This document shows positions 53,556 through 63,361 of a stretch of 64,000 bases of DNA, piece by piece. The position numbers and the translations under genes are program-made. This DNA is from Nitratireductor sp. XY-223 (lineage in GTDB: Bacteria > Pseudomonadota > Alphaproteobacteria > Rhizobiales > Rhizobiaceae). The notes beneath the pieces are model-generated. The model did no database searches, was not told the DNA's origin, and saw only the letters and a program-made list of their open reading frames with translations. The DNA lies in contig NZ_SPNT01000002.1 of NCBI RefSeq assembly GCF_004959855.1, positions 62,001 through 126,000 of the forward strand, written 5' to 3'. Each line of letters opens with the position of its first letter. Positions within the stretch are counted from its first letter, which is position 1.

Positions 53556-54674
53556 TCACACGCGCATCGGCATCAGCACGTAAAGGGCGCTGTCCTCGGC
53601 GACGTCACGCACCAGGGTGGGCGAGCCTGGATCGGCGAACAGGAAGATCGCTTCGGTGCCGCTGAACTGGCCGGTGATATCGAGCAGGTATTTGGCGTTG
53701 AAGCCGATCTCGAGCGGCTCGTTCTCGTAGCCGACCGCCAGCTCTTCCGTGGCGCTGCCGGAATCGGGATTGTTGACGGTCAGTGTCAGCAGCCCGTCGG
53801 AGAGCGCCAGCTTCACGGCACGTCCGCGTTCCGAGGAAATCGTCGAGACCCGGTCGACGGCCGCGGCAAAGGGCACGCAGTCGACCTTGAGCTCCTTGTC
53901 GTTGCCGGCGGGAATGACCCGCTGGTAGTCCGGAAAGGTTCCGTCGATCAGCTTGGAAGTCAAAAGCACGCCGCCGATGGTGAAGCGGATCTTGGCTTCG
54001 GACACTTCCACCGTGACGGCGATATCGGGGTCGTCGACCAGCTTCTGCAATTCGCCGACTGTTTTGCGCGGAACGATGATGCCGGGCATGCCTTCAGAGC
54101 CGGACGGCGCTTCGATGTCGGCGCGCGCCAGACGGTGGCCGTCGGTGGCGACGGCACGCAGTTTCAGGGCGCCCTCTTCCTCGATCGTATGCATGAAGAT
54201 GCCGTTGAGATAATAGCGGGTCTCTTCCGTGGAAATGGCGAACTGGGTCCGGTCGATCAGCATTTTCAGTTCGGTCGACTGCAGCCGGAAAGTGTGGCTG
54301 AAGTCGCCGGCCGTCAGGTCCGGGAAATCGGATTCCGGCAGGCATTGCAGCGAGAATTTCGAGCGGCCCGAAGCCACGGTCATGCTGCCGCCCTCCGGGT
54401 CGACCGCGAGCAGCACCTCGGCGCCGTCCGGCAGCTTGCGGACAATATCGTAAAGCAGATGCGCCGGGACCGTCGTGGAGCCAGCCTGCTCGACATTCGC
54501 CGCCGTCGCTTCGGTGACCTCCAGATCAAGGTCGGTCGCCTTCAGGTCGAGCGTCGCGCCGTCGGCCTTCAAAAGGACGTTGGACAGGATCGGGATCGTA
54601 TTGCGTCGTTCAACCACCCGATGAACGTGGTTCAGAGATTTCAGGAGGTTCGAACGCTCGATTGTCACACGCAT
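53556..54674 (-). CDS. dnaN: DNA polymerase III beta subunit (sliding clamp)
   Basis: 372 aa, exactly the rhizobial length. Three repeated clamp domains: MRVTIERSNLLKSLNHVHRV, RTQFAISTEETRYYLNGIFM in the middle, and the C-terminal ALYVLMPMRV with the conserved ending MPMRV. It rings DNA and tethers the polymerase. Start at 54674; an in-frame codon at 54689 would add five residues without support. Confidence 0.97.
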   Translation of the reverse strand: MRVTIERSNLLKSLNHVHRVVERRNTIPILSNVLLKADGATLDLKATDLDLEVTEATAANVEQAGSTTVPAHLLYDIVRKLPDGAEVLLAVDPEGGSMTVASGRSKFSLQCLPESDFPDLTAGDFSHTFRLQSTELKMLIDRTQFAISTEETRYYLNGIFMHTIEEEGALKLRAVATDGHRLARADIEAPSGSEGMPGIIVPRKTVGELQKLVDDPDIAVTVEVSEAKIRFTIGGVLLTSKLIDGTFPDYQRVIPAGNDKELKVDCVPFAAAVDRVSTISSERGRAVKLALSDGLLTLTVNNPDSGSATEELAVGYENEPLEIGFNAKYLLDITGQFSGTEAIFLFADPGSPTLVRDVAEDSALYVLMPMRV

Positions 54675-54968
54675 GGGTCTGTACACCAAATCCTGTTGTT
54701 CTGATCGCCGTCATCCGATGCGCCGGTCCGCGATCGGCGCCTGGCTTTCCGGAACACCCGTCGTAAGATCTGCCCGGCCATAGCGGGACTTTTTCACTGG
54801 GACAAGCAAAATGACAGATTCACCGCCCCTTAGGCAAGTTTATGGCACGGATGGCGATCAAGAGGGACCGGCTTTCTGGGGATAAAGTAAATATCAAAGC
54901 CCCATGCGTTTCGGGCCCCGACAATGCGGAGCCCGTTCCGGATAAATGCGTCGAAGAGTGCTTGCCGA

Positions 54969-56519
54969 TCACTCGCTGATCAGGCGGCGCAGGAGCTCGA
55001 TCTCGTGGGACAGCTTGGTGTCTTCCTCCAGGAGGCCCTCGATCTTGCGGACCGCGTGCAGCACGGTCGTGTGATCGCGGCCGCCGAAGCGGCGTCCGAT
55101 TTCCGGGAAGGACCGCGGCGTCATGGTCTTCGACAGGAACATGGCGATCTGGCGCGGCTTGACGATGGTGCGCGTGCGCCGGTTGGAGATCATCTCCTGA
55201 CGCGAGACATTATAGTGGCGCGAGACGATGCGCTGGATGTCCTCGATGCGCACCCGCTTCGGCTCGCCCGCATTGACGAGATGGCCGAGCAGCTCGTCGA
55301 CCCGGTCGATGGACAGCGACGGCTCGAAGGACCGGCGGAACAGCAGCTGGTTGAAGGCGCCTTCCAGCTCGCGGCCGCTCGACGTCACGTGGCGCGCCAC
55401 GTGGGCGAGAATCTCGGTCGGAATGTCCAGCGAGTAGTCTTCCTGCTGGGCGGCGGCAAGGCGGCGCTTGAGGATCTCGAGACGCATCTCGTAGTCGGGC
55501 GCCTCGATCTCGATGGCGACGCCGCCCTGCAACCGGGAGCGGACCCGCGCATCGAGCGACTCCAGCTCCCAGGGTGCACGGTCCGCCGCAACGACCACCT
55601 GACGGGCCGAATCCAGCAGCATGTTGAGAAGATGGCAGAACTCGTGCTGTATCGACTTGCCCTGCAGGAACTGCATGTCATCAATGACGAGCAGGTCGAT
55701 ATTGCGCAGCGATTCCTTGAAGGACAACGCATCGTTGTCGCGGATCGCGGTGGCAAAGCGCCACATGAAATACTCCGCCGTGAGGTACACGACGCGCGGT
55801 TTGCGCTCGCTCTCATTGGCCGCCAGGGCAATCGCCTGGAGAAGATGGGTCTTGCCGAGACCGACATTGGAATGGATGAAGAGCGGATTGAAACGCACGG
55901 CACTGCTGCCGGCTTCCGCAATGGTCTTGGCCGCGGCCAGGGCGACTCGATTGGAGGCCCCCTCGACGAAGGAGGCGAAGGAGTAGCGCCCGTCGAGCGG
56001 CGAGCCGGAAACCGAGCCGGTTTCGACCGGCCGCATCTGCGCCTTCTTGGACTTGGATCCCGGGTGCGGAACCGCAGCGGGCCGCGCCGACTGTGCGCCC
56101 GATGCGGTCGACTGCTGGACGTCTGAAATCTCCGAGGACTGGATGAGCCGGTTGCCGCGCGTGGCCGAGCGGACAACGATTTCGACCTTGTTGATGTCGC
56201 CGTTTTCCTCGGCAAAGAGCTGGGTCAGAAGATCCAGATACCTGTTGTTGATCCACGACCGCAGAAAAGTCGTGGGAACCGAAAGTCGAACAATGCTCTT
56301 TGAAATGGATTCGAGTTTTAGCCTGCCAAACCAGCTAGAAAATACGTCGGGACCGACCTGTGCCTTCAGCCGGGTCTGAACCCGTCCGAAGAGTACGTCA
56401 TTCGCCATGCCTGATTTCCCCATCTCCGTCGGTGGATCGGCCTTGCCGGAAGGAGGTGGTGCATCATCCCGTGTTTGCCGCACATTTGTACGCACCTGCG
56501 CTCCTGATAGTCCCTGCAT
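54969..56519 (-). CDS. dnaA: Chromosomal replication initiator protein DnaA
   Basis: 516 aa. AAA+ core with Walker [19 protein letters not shown], Walker [17 protein letters not shown] and the C-terminal DNA-binding domain ending [20 protein letters not shown] (the DnaA-box signature). An N-terminal region of about 38 residues precedes the domain I start ([21 protein letters not shown]). AGGAGAAGG before the ATG at 56519 supports this start. Separated from dnaN by 294 bp with no clear DnaA-box cluster. Confidence 0.97.
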   Translation of the reverse strand: MQGLSGAQVRTNVRQTRDDAPPPSGKADPPTEMGKSGMANDVLFGRVQTRLKAQVGPDVFSSWFGRLKLESISKSIVRLSVPTTFLRSWINNRYLDLLTQLFAEENGDINKVEIVVRSATRGNRLIQSSEISDVQQSTASGAQSARPAAVPHPGSKSKKAQMRPVETGSVSGSPLDGRYSFASFVEGASNRVALAAAKTIAEAGSSAVRFNPLFIHSNVGLGKTHLLQAIALAANESERKPRVVYLTAEYFMWRFATAIRDNDALSFKESLRNIDLLVIDDMQFLQGKSIQHEFCHLLNMLLDSARQVVVAADRAPWELESLDARVRSRLQGGVAIEIEAPDYEMRLEILKRRLAAAQQEDYSLDIPTEILAHVARHVTSSGRELEGAFNQLLFRRSFEPSLSIDRVDELLGHLVNAGEPKRVRIEDIQRIVSRHYNVSRQEMISNRRTRTIVKPRQIAMFLSKTMTPRSFPEIGRRFGGRDHTTVLHAVRKIEGLLEEDTKLSHEIELLRRLISE

Positions 56520-57224
56520 CTGGCCTTCTCCTGTATCGTTATTATTGCGTCGGCCGAGCGGCCGAACTTACTGTTCTACGTACAAACCCCAAACCCAACT
56601 GGAAGTGCTTCCCCTTTCGTTTCCGTCAGACAGACCGACCGAATACGCACGGCGCTACGGATCACCATGCGTATTCATTTCCCGGCACCATGCGCCGCCC
56701 CCAGAGCTAAGCGCACAAACGTCCCCAAGGCCGGGCTGAAGCCCGAACCACAACCGGGAAATTTTGATGAATCGTGCCGCAGAATGCGAGCACTGCATTG
56801 AAGATGAAAACATCAAAACTGCCAAAGAGTTCAGTAGTCTCACAATTCAAAACAACCTGTTTGCGACCTCCATGCAAGCCCATTAAGGCAACGTTAAGAG
56901 GCGAAGGTCAAGGCGGGTTTTTGAGAGAAATCGGCGCGATTGGCCCGCGGGAGCGGTACGGCTCAAATGTGCATCCTGTGCGCCTTCCCGTAACGCATTT
57001 GGAATCAACAGCTTGTTGATGAAAGGCCGCCAGGTGTTGCAGGATTGCAAAAAAACAAAAAAAAATTATTGACTCGGAAATCGTTCGGCGGGTTTTCCAA
57101 CGGTCTACCAAAGAATTTTAATCCTCTCGTAAGCCGTTATTTTTTCTGGTAAATAATTGTTTTTCCTTTACTAGACGACCGGTCTATTATTACAATCATG
57201 TTACAGCAAGTTGATTGAATCGCG
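56520..57224. other. Long AT-rich intergenic region between dnaA and rpsT, no gene seen
   Basis: 705 bases without a convincing gene. It should hold the dnaA promoter; one minus-strand match is TTGACC (56911-56906), 18 bases, CTTAAT (56887-56882), giving a leader of about 350 bases, but this is weak. Poly-A runs lie at about 57046-57065 and an AT-rich stretch at 57118-57200. I found no TTATCCACA-type DnaA boxes, so I do not call an origin. Confidence 0.5.
57172..57186. repeat. Inverted repeat TAGAC-N5-GTCTA in the dnaA-rpsT gap
   Basis: TAGAC (57172-57176), GACCG, GTCTA (57182-57186). Short palindrome of the kind bound by TetR or similar repressors, set in an AT-rich stretch. The regulated gene is unclear. 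Confidence 0.4.
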
Positions 57225-57246
57225 AAAGCCCGGCCGACGGCCAGGC
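57225..57246 (-). terminator. Terminator-like hairpin after rpsT
   Basis: Read on the minus strand: GCCTGGCC (57246-57239), GTC, GGCCGGGC (57235-57228), then TTT. An 8-pair stem with one G-U pair but only three U residues, so a weak intrinsic terminator. Confidence 0.5.
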
Positions 57247-57274
57247 TAAGGGCATACTCGCTAAATATTTGCAA

Positions 57275-57541
57275 TTAGGCGCTGATTGCCTTCACGCGCC
57301 GCGCCAGGCGGGAGACTTTGCGGGAGGCGGAATTGCGATGAATAACGCCTTTGGTTGCAGCGCGCATCAATTCCGGCTGTGCCTGCTTGAACGCCTCGGC
57401 CGCCGCATCCTTGTCTCCGGACGCGATCGCCTCCTCGACCTTGCGCACAAAACCGCGCATGCGCGAGCGGCGCGCCTTGTTGACTTCCGTTCGCCGGGCG
57501 ATCTTGCGGGTCGCCTTTTTCGCCGAAACTGTATTGGCCAT
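57275..57541 (-). CDS. rpsT: 30S ribosomal protein S20
   Basis: 88 aa, standard length and composition (Lys/Arg/Ala-rich). It starts [20 protein letters not shown] at 57541 and contains [33 protein letters not shown]. It binds the 5' domain of 16S rRNA. The position next to dnaA is conserved in Rhizobiales. An open upstream extension to 57574 is not part of the family. Confidence 0.97.
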   Translation of the reverse strand: MANTVSAKKATRKIARRTEVNKARRSRMRGFVRKVEEAIASGDKDAAAEAFKQAQPELMRAATKGVIHRNSASRKVSRLARRVKAISA

Positions 57542-57689
57542 CTGGTTCTCTCTTTGCCTACGTTCGTGCCCCATATCCTACCGCCAGGTTTGCCAACCCG
57601 CAATTGAAACGACAGGAGCAGAAAAAATTACGGCGGCCACCGGGGCCACCAAATCCGTGCCGGGCATATAGCCGGAAAGTCCGGTGCCG

Positions 57690-58463
57690 TCAACGGTTCT
57701 TGAACTGCGCCTGGCGTTTCTCCGCAAACGCGGTCATGCCTTCCTTCTGGTCTTCCGTCGCGAACAGTGAATGGAAGAGGCACCGCTCGAAGCGGATACC
57801 CTCGGCAAGGGTCAGCTCGTAGGACCGGTTGACGCTTTCCTTGGCCATGATCACGGACGGCTGCGAGAAACCGGCGATCTTCTCGGCGGCCTTGATCGCC
57901 GTCTCGATCAGCTCGGTTGCCGGCACCACGCGCGCCACAAGTCCGGACCGTTCGGCCTCGTCCGCGTCCATCATGCGTCCGGTCAGGCAAAGGTCCATGG
58001 CCTTGGCCTTGCCGACCGCCCGCGTCAGGCGCTGGGTGCCGCCCATGCCGGGGATCGTGCCGAGGGTGATTTCCGGCTGGCCGAATTTCGCCGTGTCGGC
58101 GGCGATGATGAAATCGCACATCATGGCAAGCTCGCATCCGCCGCCGAGCGCATAGCCGGCGACCGCCGCGATCATCGGCTTGCGCACGGTGCCGACCTTG
58201 TCCCAGCCGCCGATGAAATCGCTCATAAAGGCGCCGACGAAATCGAGGCTCTGCATTTCCTTGATATCGGCACCGGCGGCGAACGCCTTTTCCGATCCGG
58301 TTATAACCATGGCGCCGATCTTGGCATCCGCGTCGAATGCCTGCACCGCGTCGAGCAGCTCGGCCATCAGCGTCGCGTTGAGCGCGTTCAGCGCCTTCGG
58401 CCTGTCGAGGGTAACGAGGCCGACGCCGCCGCGGGTTTCAACCTTGATGCACTCATATGCCAT
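57690..58463 (-). CDS. Enoyl-CoA hydratase
   Basis: 257 aa crotonase-fold enzyme adding water to trans-2-enoyl-CoA in fatty-acid breakdown. Oxyanion hole in [10 protein letters not shown] and [15 protein letters not shown]; the two catalytic glutamates are in GGGCELAM and [19 protein letters not shown]. It starts at 58463 (MAYECIKVE). Located between rpsT and mutM, the usual rhizobial order. Confidence 0.95.
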   Translation of the reverse strand: MAYECIKVETRGGVGLVTLDRPKALNALNATLMAELLDAVQAFDADAKIGAMVITGSEKAFAAGADIKEMQSLDFVGAFMSDFIGGWDKVGTVRKPMIAAVAGYALGGGCELAMMCDFIIAADTAKFGQPEITLGTIPGMGGTQRLTRAVGKAKAMDLCLTGRMMDADEAERSGLVARVVPATELIETAIKAAEKIAGFSQPSVIMAKESVNRSYELTLAEGIRFERCLFHSLFATEDQKEGMTAFAEKRQAQFKNR

Positions 58464-58501
58464 GTTCGAATTCCTTCCTTTGGTGATCTGATGCCGGCCG
58501 C

Positions 58502-59392
58502 TCAGCGCTGGCAGGCGGGGCAATAGAATGTCGAGCGGCCGCTTTGCACGACGCGGCGGATCATTCCATCGCAACCGTCGCGCCGGCAAGCTTCTTTCTC
58601 TCGATCATAAGTATTAAACGTGTGCTGGAAATAGCCCAGCGTGCCGTCCGCCTGGCGATGGTCGCGCAGGGACGATCCACCGGCGTCGATCGCCGCGGCG
58701 ATGACGGTGCGCACCGCGCGGGTCAGGTGCTCGAGCCGTGCCACCGGCGCGCCCGACCGCGCCACAAGGGAGCCGGCGGCGCGGCGCGGTGAAAGGCCCG
58801 CCAGCCACAGCGCCTCGCAGACATAGATATTGCCGAGGCCCGCTATGATGCGCTGGTCCAGAAGGGCCGCCTTCAGCGGTGCCTTCTTGCCGGCAAAACG
58901 ACCCGCAAGGTATTCCGCGTTGAGCGCGTTGCCCGTCGGCTCGACACCGAGGTCGCGGATCAGCGGATGTCCGTCCAGTTCGCCATCGCCAGTGAGCAGC
59001 ATGAATCCGAAACGCCGCGGGTCGTTGTAAACGACACGGGCGGAGCCCAGCGGCCCCTCCAAATGGAAAACCACATGGTCGTGCCTCTCATCCTTGCTGC
59101 GGTCGTGGTGAAAACGCCCCGGCCTTTCTTTCGGGTCGCCGCGATCAACATAATAGGAACCGGACATGCCGAGATGCGAAATCAGCACGGACCCGTCGTC
59201 AAAGCCGATCAGCAGATATTTGGCGCGCCGCTGCAGCGAGGTGATCCGGCGGCCCTCGATCCGCGAAGCGAACCTTTCCGGCAACGGAAAGCGCAGATCC
59301 GGCCGGCGCTGCTCCAGGCGGCGCACCAGCGCACCCTCCATTGCCGGCAGCAGGCCGCGGCGTACGGTTTCGACTTCGGGCAATTCCGGCAT
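58502..59392 (-). CDS. mutM: Formamidopyrimidine-DNA glycosylase (Fpg/MutM)
   Basis: 296 aa. Starts [14 protein letters not shown], so the catalytic Pro2 is exposed after Met removal. [12 protein letters not shown] contains the conserved Lys, [10 protein letters not shown] the helix-two-turn-helix, and the C-terminal zinc finger has CRRDGC and CPAC. It removes oxidised purines such as 8-oxoguanine. The start at 59392 is fixed by the PELPEV motif; an upstream in-frame ATG would bury Pro2. Confidence 0.97.
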   Translation of the reverse strand: MPELPEVETVRRGLLPAMEGALVRRLEQRRPDLRFPLPERFASRIEGRRITSLQRRAKYLLIGFDDGSVLISHLGMSGSYYVDRGDPKERPGRFHHDRSKDERHDHVVFHLEGPLGSARVVYNDPRRFGFMLLTGDGELDGHPLIRDLGVEPTGNALNAEYLAGRFAGKKAPLKAALLDQRIIAGLGNIYVCEALWLAGLSPRRAAGSLVARSGAPVARLEHLTRAVRTVIAAAIDAGGSSLRDHRQADGTLGYFQHTFNTYDREKEACRRDGCDGMIRRVVQSGRSTFYCPACQR

Positions 59393-59535
59393 GGGTGTCC
59401 GCCACGTTGGCTTTTGCTTCGACTTCACCTATAAGCGGCGCGACTTTGCCGCACCGCAATACAAGTGAGCCTGATAGCGCATCTTTGTGCGTTAGGCTAT
59501 TGTTCCCGCCGAATTGAGTACCGGAGTTCATTTTG

Positions 59536-60312
59536 ATGTCTCAGACGCGTACATCCGCAGCCGGCGGCATGGAAACCTCCTACGGCTTCAGGGAGGTCGA
59601 CGAAGGCGAGAAGCAGGGCCTCGTCAACGATGTATTCCACGGTGTCGCGCGGCGCTACGACATCATGAATGACGTGATGTCGCTCGGCATGCACCGGGCC
59701 TGGAAGGACGCCATGGTCGGCGCCCTCAACCCGAGAAAAAGCAGCGCCTATCGGGTGCTCGATGTCGCTGGCGGCACCGGCGATATCGCGTTTCGCATCA
59801 TCGAGGAATCGCGCCGGCTCGCCCATGCGACGATCCTCGACATCAACGGATCGATGCTGGAGGTCGGTCGCCAGCGGGCCGCCAAGCGCCACCTTGCGGA
59901 CAAGCTGACCTTTGTCGAGGCCAATGCCGAGGACCTGCCCTTCGATGACGGCAGCTTCGACGCCTACACGATCGCCTTCGGTATCCGCAACGTGCCGCGC
60001 ATCGACGCGGCTCTGAGGGAAGCGGCGCGGGTGCTCAGGCGCGGCGGTCGTTTTTTGTGCCTGGAGTTCTCCGATGTCGACCTGCCGCTGTTCGAGAAGG
60101 CCTACGAGGCCTGGTCCTTCAACGCGATCCCGCAATTCGGCCGGGCCATCACCGGCGACGGCGAGCCCTACCGCTACCTGGTGGAATCGATCCGCAAATT
60201 CCCCAACCAGAGCGACTTTGCGGCGATGATCGCGCAGGCGGGGCTTTCCCGGGTCAAGTGGACCAACTACACCGGCGGCGTCGCGGCGCTGCATTCCGCC
60301 TGGAAACTCTAG
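59536..60312 (+). CDS. ubiE: Ubiquinone/menaquinone biosynthesis C-methyltransferase UbiE
   Basis: 258 aa SAM methyltransferase. Motif [16 protein letters not shown], then [20 protein letters not shown] and the conserved end [14 protein letters not shown]. It methylates the ubiquinone ring at C5. The ATG at 59536 follows a TTG at 59533. Divergent from mutM, and followed by ubiB, the expected pair. Confidence 0.97.
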   Translation: MSQTRTSAAGGMETSYGFREVDEGEKQGLVNDVFHGVARRYDIMNDVMSLGMHRAWKDAMVGALNPRKSSAYRVLDVAGGTGDIAFRIIEESRRLAHATILDINGSMLEVGRQRAAKRHLADKLTFVEANAEDLPFDDGSFDAYTIAFGIRNVPRIDAALREAARVLRRGGRFLCLEFSDVDLPLFEKAYEAWSFNAIPQFGRAITGDGEPYRYLVESIRKFPNQSDFAAMIAQAGLSRVKWTNYTGGVAALHSAWKL

Positions 60313-60349
60313 ACCACAAACCGCTCCTCGCTCTGAACGCCGGCCGATC

Positions 60350-61921
60350 ATGAACAGTTTCATCGCCTATATCAGACTGATGCGCGCCGGCTGGGTGATG
60401 GCCCGCGAGGGGGTGATCGCCTCGCTTCCGTCCGACGGGCTGTACGGACCGGCGCTGGCTGCCTACAGGCTGGCGACGCTCCTGGCGCGGCGCAAGGCAC
60501 AGCAGGCCGACCGGGCGGAGCGGCTGGCGCGCGCCGTCGAGCGGCTCGGCCCATCCTATGTCAAGCTCGGCCAGTTCCTGGCGACGCGTCCGGATGTCGT
60601 CGGCCGGTCGCTGGCGCAGGACCTGTCGCTGCTCCAGGACCGCATGGACACGTTTTCCATGGACGCCGCCAAGGCGCGGATCGTCGAATCCATCGGCCGG
60701 CCCGTGGACGAGCTCTACAGTACCTTCGAACAGCCGATCGCCGCCGCCTCCATCGCACAGGTGCATCCCGCCGAGATCAGCGACGATGCCGGCACGCGCA
60801 AGGTCGCGGTGAAGGTGGTGCGCCCGGGGATCCGCAAGCGGTTCTACCGCGACCTCGAATCCTTCTTCCTCGTCGCACGCATGGCCGAGCGGCTGTCGCC
60901 GGCATCGCGGCGGCTGCGGCCGGTGGATGTCGCGCGCACCCTGGAGCAGACAACCAAGATCGAGATGGACTTCCGCCTCGAGGCCGCCGCCCTGTCGGAG
61001 CTGGCGGAAAACACGCGCGACGATCCCGGCTTCCGGGTGCCGGCCGTCGACTGGGAGCGCACCGGGCGCGACGTCGTTACCATGGAGTGGATCGACGGCA
61101 TCAAGATCGCCGACATCGAGGCGCTCAAATCGGCCGGCCACGACCTCGACCGGATTTCGGAAGTCCTGATCCAGTCCTTCCTGCGCCACACACTGCGCGA
61201 CGGCTTCTTCCACGCGGACATGCACCAGGGCAATCTTTTCGTCGACGCCACCGGCACCATCGTCGCCGTCGACATGGGCATCGTCGGACGGCTCGGAAAA
61301 AAGGAGCGCAGGTTCCTCGCCGAAATCCTCTACGGGTTCATCCGCCGCGACTACCGCCGGGTCGCCGAGGTGCATTTCGAGGCCGGCTATGTTCCGGCGC
61401 ATCACGACGTGGCGAGTTTCGCCCAGGCGATCCGGGCGATCGGCGAGCCGATCCACGGCCAGTCGGCCGAGACCATCTCGATGGCGAAACTGCTGACGCT
61501 GCTGTTCGAGGTGACGGAGCTGTTCGACATGCAGACGCGGCCGGAACTGATCATGCTGCAGAAGACCATGGTCGTCGTCGAGGGCGTCGCGCGGCTGCTC
61601 AACCCACATTTCAACATGTGGAAGGCGTCGGAACCGGTGGTCGGCGACTGGATCGCCCGCAACCTCGGGCCGGCGCGCGTGGTCACGGACATCAAGGACG
61701 GGCTCGGCGCCGCCGTGCGGCTGGCCGAACAGGCCCCGGAACTGGCGGCGCGGGCGGAGCGCCTATCACAGGAAATCGACGCGATGGGCCGCAAGGGCCT
61801 GCGTTTCGATCCGGAGACGGCCGAGGCCATCGGCAAGGCGGAGGCGCGCTACGCACGATCGGGCCGCATCGCCCTTTGGGTGATTGCACTGACTGCAATC
61901 TTCATTGCATTTCAATTGTGA
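60350..61921 (+). CDS. ubiB: UbiB-type atypical kinase for ubiquinone synthesis
   Basis: 523 aa. The ABC1/ADCK fold is seen in GPSYVKLGQFLATRPDVVG (KxGQ), PIAAASIAQVHPAEI (Ala-rich nucleotide loop), VVTMEWIDGIKI, HADMHQGNLFVDATGTIVAV and VDMGIVGRLG. One membrane helix at the very C-terminus (ALWVIALTAIFIAFQL) anchors it. It supports ubiquinone production through an ATPase-like role. It lies 37 bp after ubiE. Confidence 0.96.
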   Translation: MNSFIAYIRLMRAGWVMAREGVIASLPSDGLYGPALAAYRLATLLARRKAQQADRAERLARAVERLGPSYVKLGQFLATRPDVVGRSLAQDLSLLQDRMDTFSMDAAKARIVESIGRPVDELYSTFEQPIAAASIAQVHPAEISDDAGTRKVAVKVVRPGIRKRFYRDLESFFLVARMAERLSPASRRLRPVDVARTLEQTTKIEMDFRLEAAALSELAENTRDDPGFRVPAVDWERTGRDVVTMEWIDGIKIADIEALKSAGHDLDRISEVLIQSFLRHTLRDGFFHADMHQGNLFVDATGTIVAVDMGIVGRLGKKERRFLAEILYGFIRRDYRRVAEVHFEAGYVPAHHDVASFAQAIRAIGEPIHGQSAETISMAKLLTLLFEVTELFDMQTRPELIMLQKTMVVVEGVARLLNPHFNMWKASEPVVGDWIARNLGPARVVTDIKDGLGAAVRLAEQAPELAARAERLSQEIDAMGRKGLRFDPETAEAIGKAEARYARSGRIALWVIALTAIFIAFQL

Positions 61922-61938
61922 TTTGATTTCAATGCAAT
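61904..61938. repeat. Inverted repeat upstream of coaBC
   Basis: ATTGCATT (61904-61911) and AATGCAAT (61931-61938), perfect 8-base arms with a 19-base AT-rich spacer. The left arm lies in the last codons of ubiB, the right arm 34 bases before the coaBC ATG. A nested TTGATT/AATCAA pair (61924-61929 / 61936-61941) overlaps it. A candidate operator for the RHH domain of CoaBC. Confidence 0.55.
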
Positions 61939-61972
61939 CAATTTGCTAGGCTCTTCCGCGAGGGAGACCGCC

Positions 61973-63361
61973 ATGGCCAGCATCACCATACGCAATCTCG
62001 ACGATGCCACCAAACAGTCGCTGCGCGAGCGCGCCGCGCGCAACGGCCGCTCGATGGAAGAGGAAGTGCGCCATCTGCTGCGCGAGACCTCGGCACCGGC
62101 GGCCGTGGACGAGCCGACATGGCCGGAACCAGGCGGCGGGGACGCGGCGCTCGCCGGCAAGCAGATCCTGCTGATCATCACCGGCGGGATCGCGGCCTAC
62201 AAATCGCTCGACCTGATCCGCCGCCTGCGCGAGCGCGGCGCGTCCGTGCGGCCCGTGATGACGCGCGGCGCGATGGAGTTCATCACCCCGCTGGCGGCGG
62301 GTGCGCTCGCCGCCGACCGGGTCTTCACCGATCTCTTCTCGCGCGAGGACGAGCAGGATGTCGGCCATATCCGGCTGGCGCGCGGCGCCGACCTCGTGCT
62401 GGTGGCGCCCGCGACGGCCGATTTCATCGCCAAGATGGCGCAGGGCCATGCCGACGACCTGGCTTCGACGATCGTGCTTGCCAGCGACCGGCCGATCCTG
62501 ATCGCACCGGCGATGAACCCGGTTATGTGGAACGCGCCGGCCCTGCAGCGCAACCTGCGGCAGGTGCGCGAGGACGATGTCCAGGTCGTCGGGCCGATGC
62601 GCGGCGAGATGGCCGAAAGCGGTGAAGCGGGCCTTGGCCGCATGGCCGAGCCGCTCGACATCGTCGCTGCCGCCACGCACATGCTCGACGACCGGCCCAG
62701 ACCGCTGACGGGCAAGACCGCCATTGTCACCTCGGGCCCGACCCATGAGCCGATCGATCCGGTGCGCTATATCGCCAACCGCTCCTCCGGCAAGCAGGGC
62801 CACGCCATCGCCGCGGAACTGGCGGCGCTCGGCGCCAGCGTGACGCTGGTGTCGGGCCCGGTCACCATTCCGGATCCGCACGGCGTGTCGACGGTGCGTG
62901 TCGAAAGCGCCCGCGAGATGCTCGATGCGGTCGAGCAGCTGCTGCCCGCCGACATCGCCGTCATGGTCGCCGCCGTCGCCGACTGGCGCGCGGCAGGCGA
63001 ATCGGGCGAGAAGATCAAGAAGAAGCCGGGCAAGGCACCGCCGCCGCTGAAGCTGGCGGAAAACCCGGACATCCTGAAAACGGTCGGCCATTACGGCAAG
63101 CGCCCGTCACTCGTCGTCGGGTTCGCCGCCGAGACCCAGAACCTGATCGACAACGCGCGGGCCAAGCTGGAGCGCAAGGGCGCCGACTTCATCGTCGCCA
63201 ACGATGTGTCGCCAGAGACGGGTGTCATGGGCGGCGACAGGAACCGCGTGCGCATCGTCTCGGCAAAGGGCGTCGAAGAATGGCCGGAGATGGACAAGCA
63301 GTCGGTCGCGGCGCGTCTCGCGCAGGAGATCGCCGCTCGATTTCAGACGGCGATGGCCTGA
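61973..63361 (+). CDS. coaBC: RHH-domain/CoaBC fusion: coenzyme A synthesis enzyme with antitoxin-like N-terminus
   Basis: 462 aa. Residues 1-40 (MASITIRNLDDATKQSLRER, then RNGRSMEEEVRHLLRET) form a ribbon-helix-helix DNA-binding domain of the FitA/VapB antitoxin type. After a linker, phosphopantothenoylcysteine decarboxylase (CoaC) begins at about residue 61 (GKQILLIITGGIAAYKSLDL), with active-site His in VGHIRLARGADL and Asn in APAMNPVMW. The ligase half (CoaB) starts near 243 (GKTAIVTSGPTHEPIDPVRY) and has RSSGKQGHAIAAEL and the Lys in KKKPGKAPPPLKL. At the position of the catalytic Cys of E. coli CoaC (A-C-G-E) this protein has Ser216 (ESGEAGLGRM). Start ATG at 61973 with AGGGAG upstream; a GTG at 62105 is a possible second start. 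Its stop overlaps the converging gene by 19 bp. Confidence 0.95.
   Translation: MASITIRNLDDATKQSLRERAARNGRSMEEEVRHLLRETSAPAAVDEPTWPEPGGGDAALAGKQILLIITGGIAAYKSLDLIRRLRERGASVRPVMTRGAMEFITPLAAGALAADRVFTDLFSREDEQDVGHIRLARGADLVLVAPATADFIAKMAQGHADDLASTIVLASDRPILIAPAMNPVMWNAPALQRNLRQVREDDVQVVGPMRGEMAESGEAGLGRMAEPLDIVAAATHMLDDRPRPLTGKTAIVTSGPTHEPIDPVRYIANRSSGKQGHAIAAELAALGASVTLVSGPVTIPDPHGVSTVRVESAREMLDAVEQLLPADIAVMVAAVADWRAAGESGEKIKKKPGKAPPPLKLAENPDILKTVGHYGKRPSLVVGFAAETQNLIDNARAKLERKGADFIVANDVSPETGVMGGDRNRVRIVSAKGVEEWPEMDKQSVAARLAQEIAARFQTAMA

Noticed and set aside
54924-56126. A 400-codon open frame opposite dnaA
   Set aside because: Antisense of a certain gene, no recognisable domain, no ribosome binding site.
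54675-56968. Chromosome origin around dnaA
   Set aside because: Only weak single DnaA-box-like sequences are present (TGGGGATAA at 54877-54885, one mismatch). No cluster was found, and in many alphaproteobacteria the origin is not at dnaA.
56774-57019. An 81-codon open frame in the dnaA-rpsT gap
   Set aside because: No ribosome binding site, no recognisable similarity, and atypical composition for this genome.
60254-61609. A 451-codon open frame opposite ubiB
   Set aside because: Antisense of ubiB and running into ubiE; composition typical of shadow frames.
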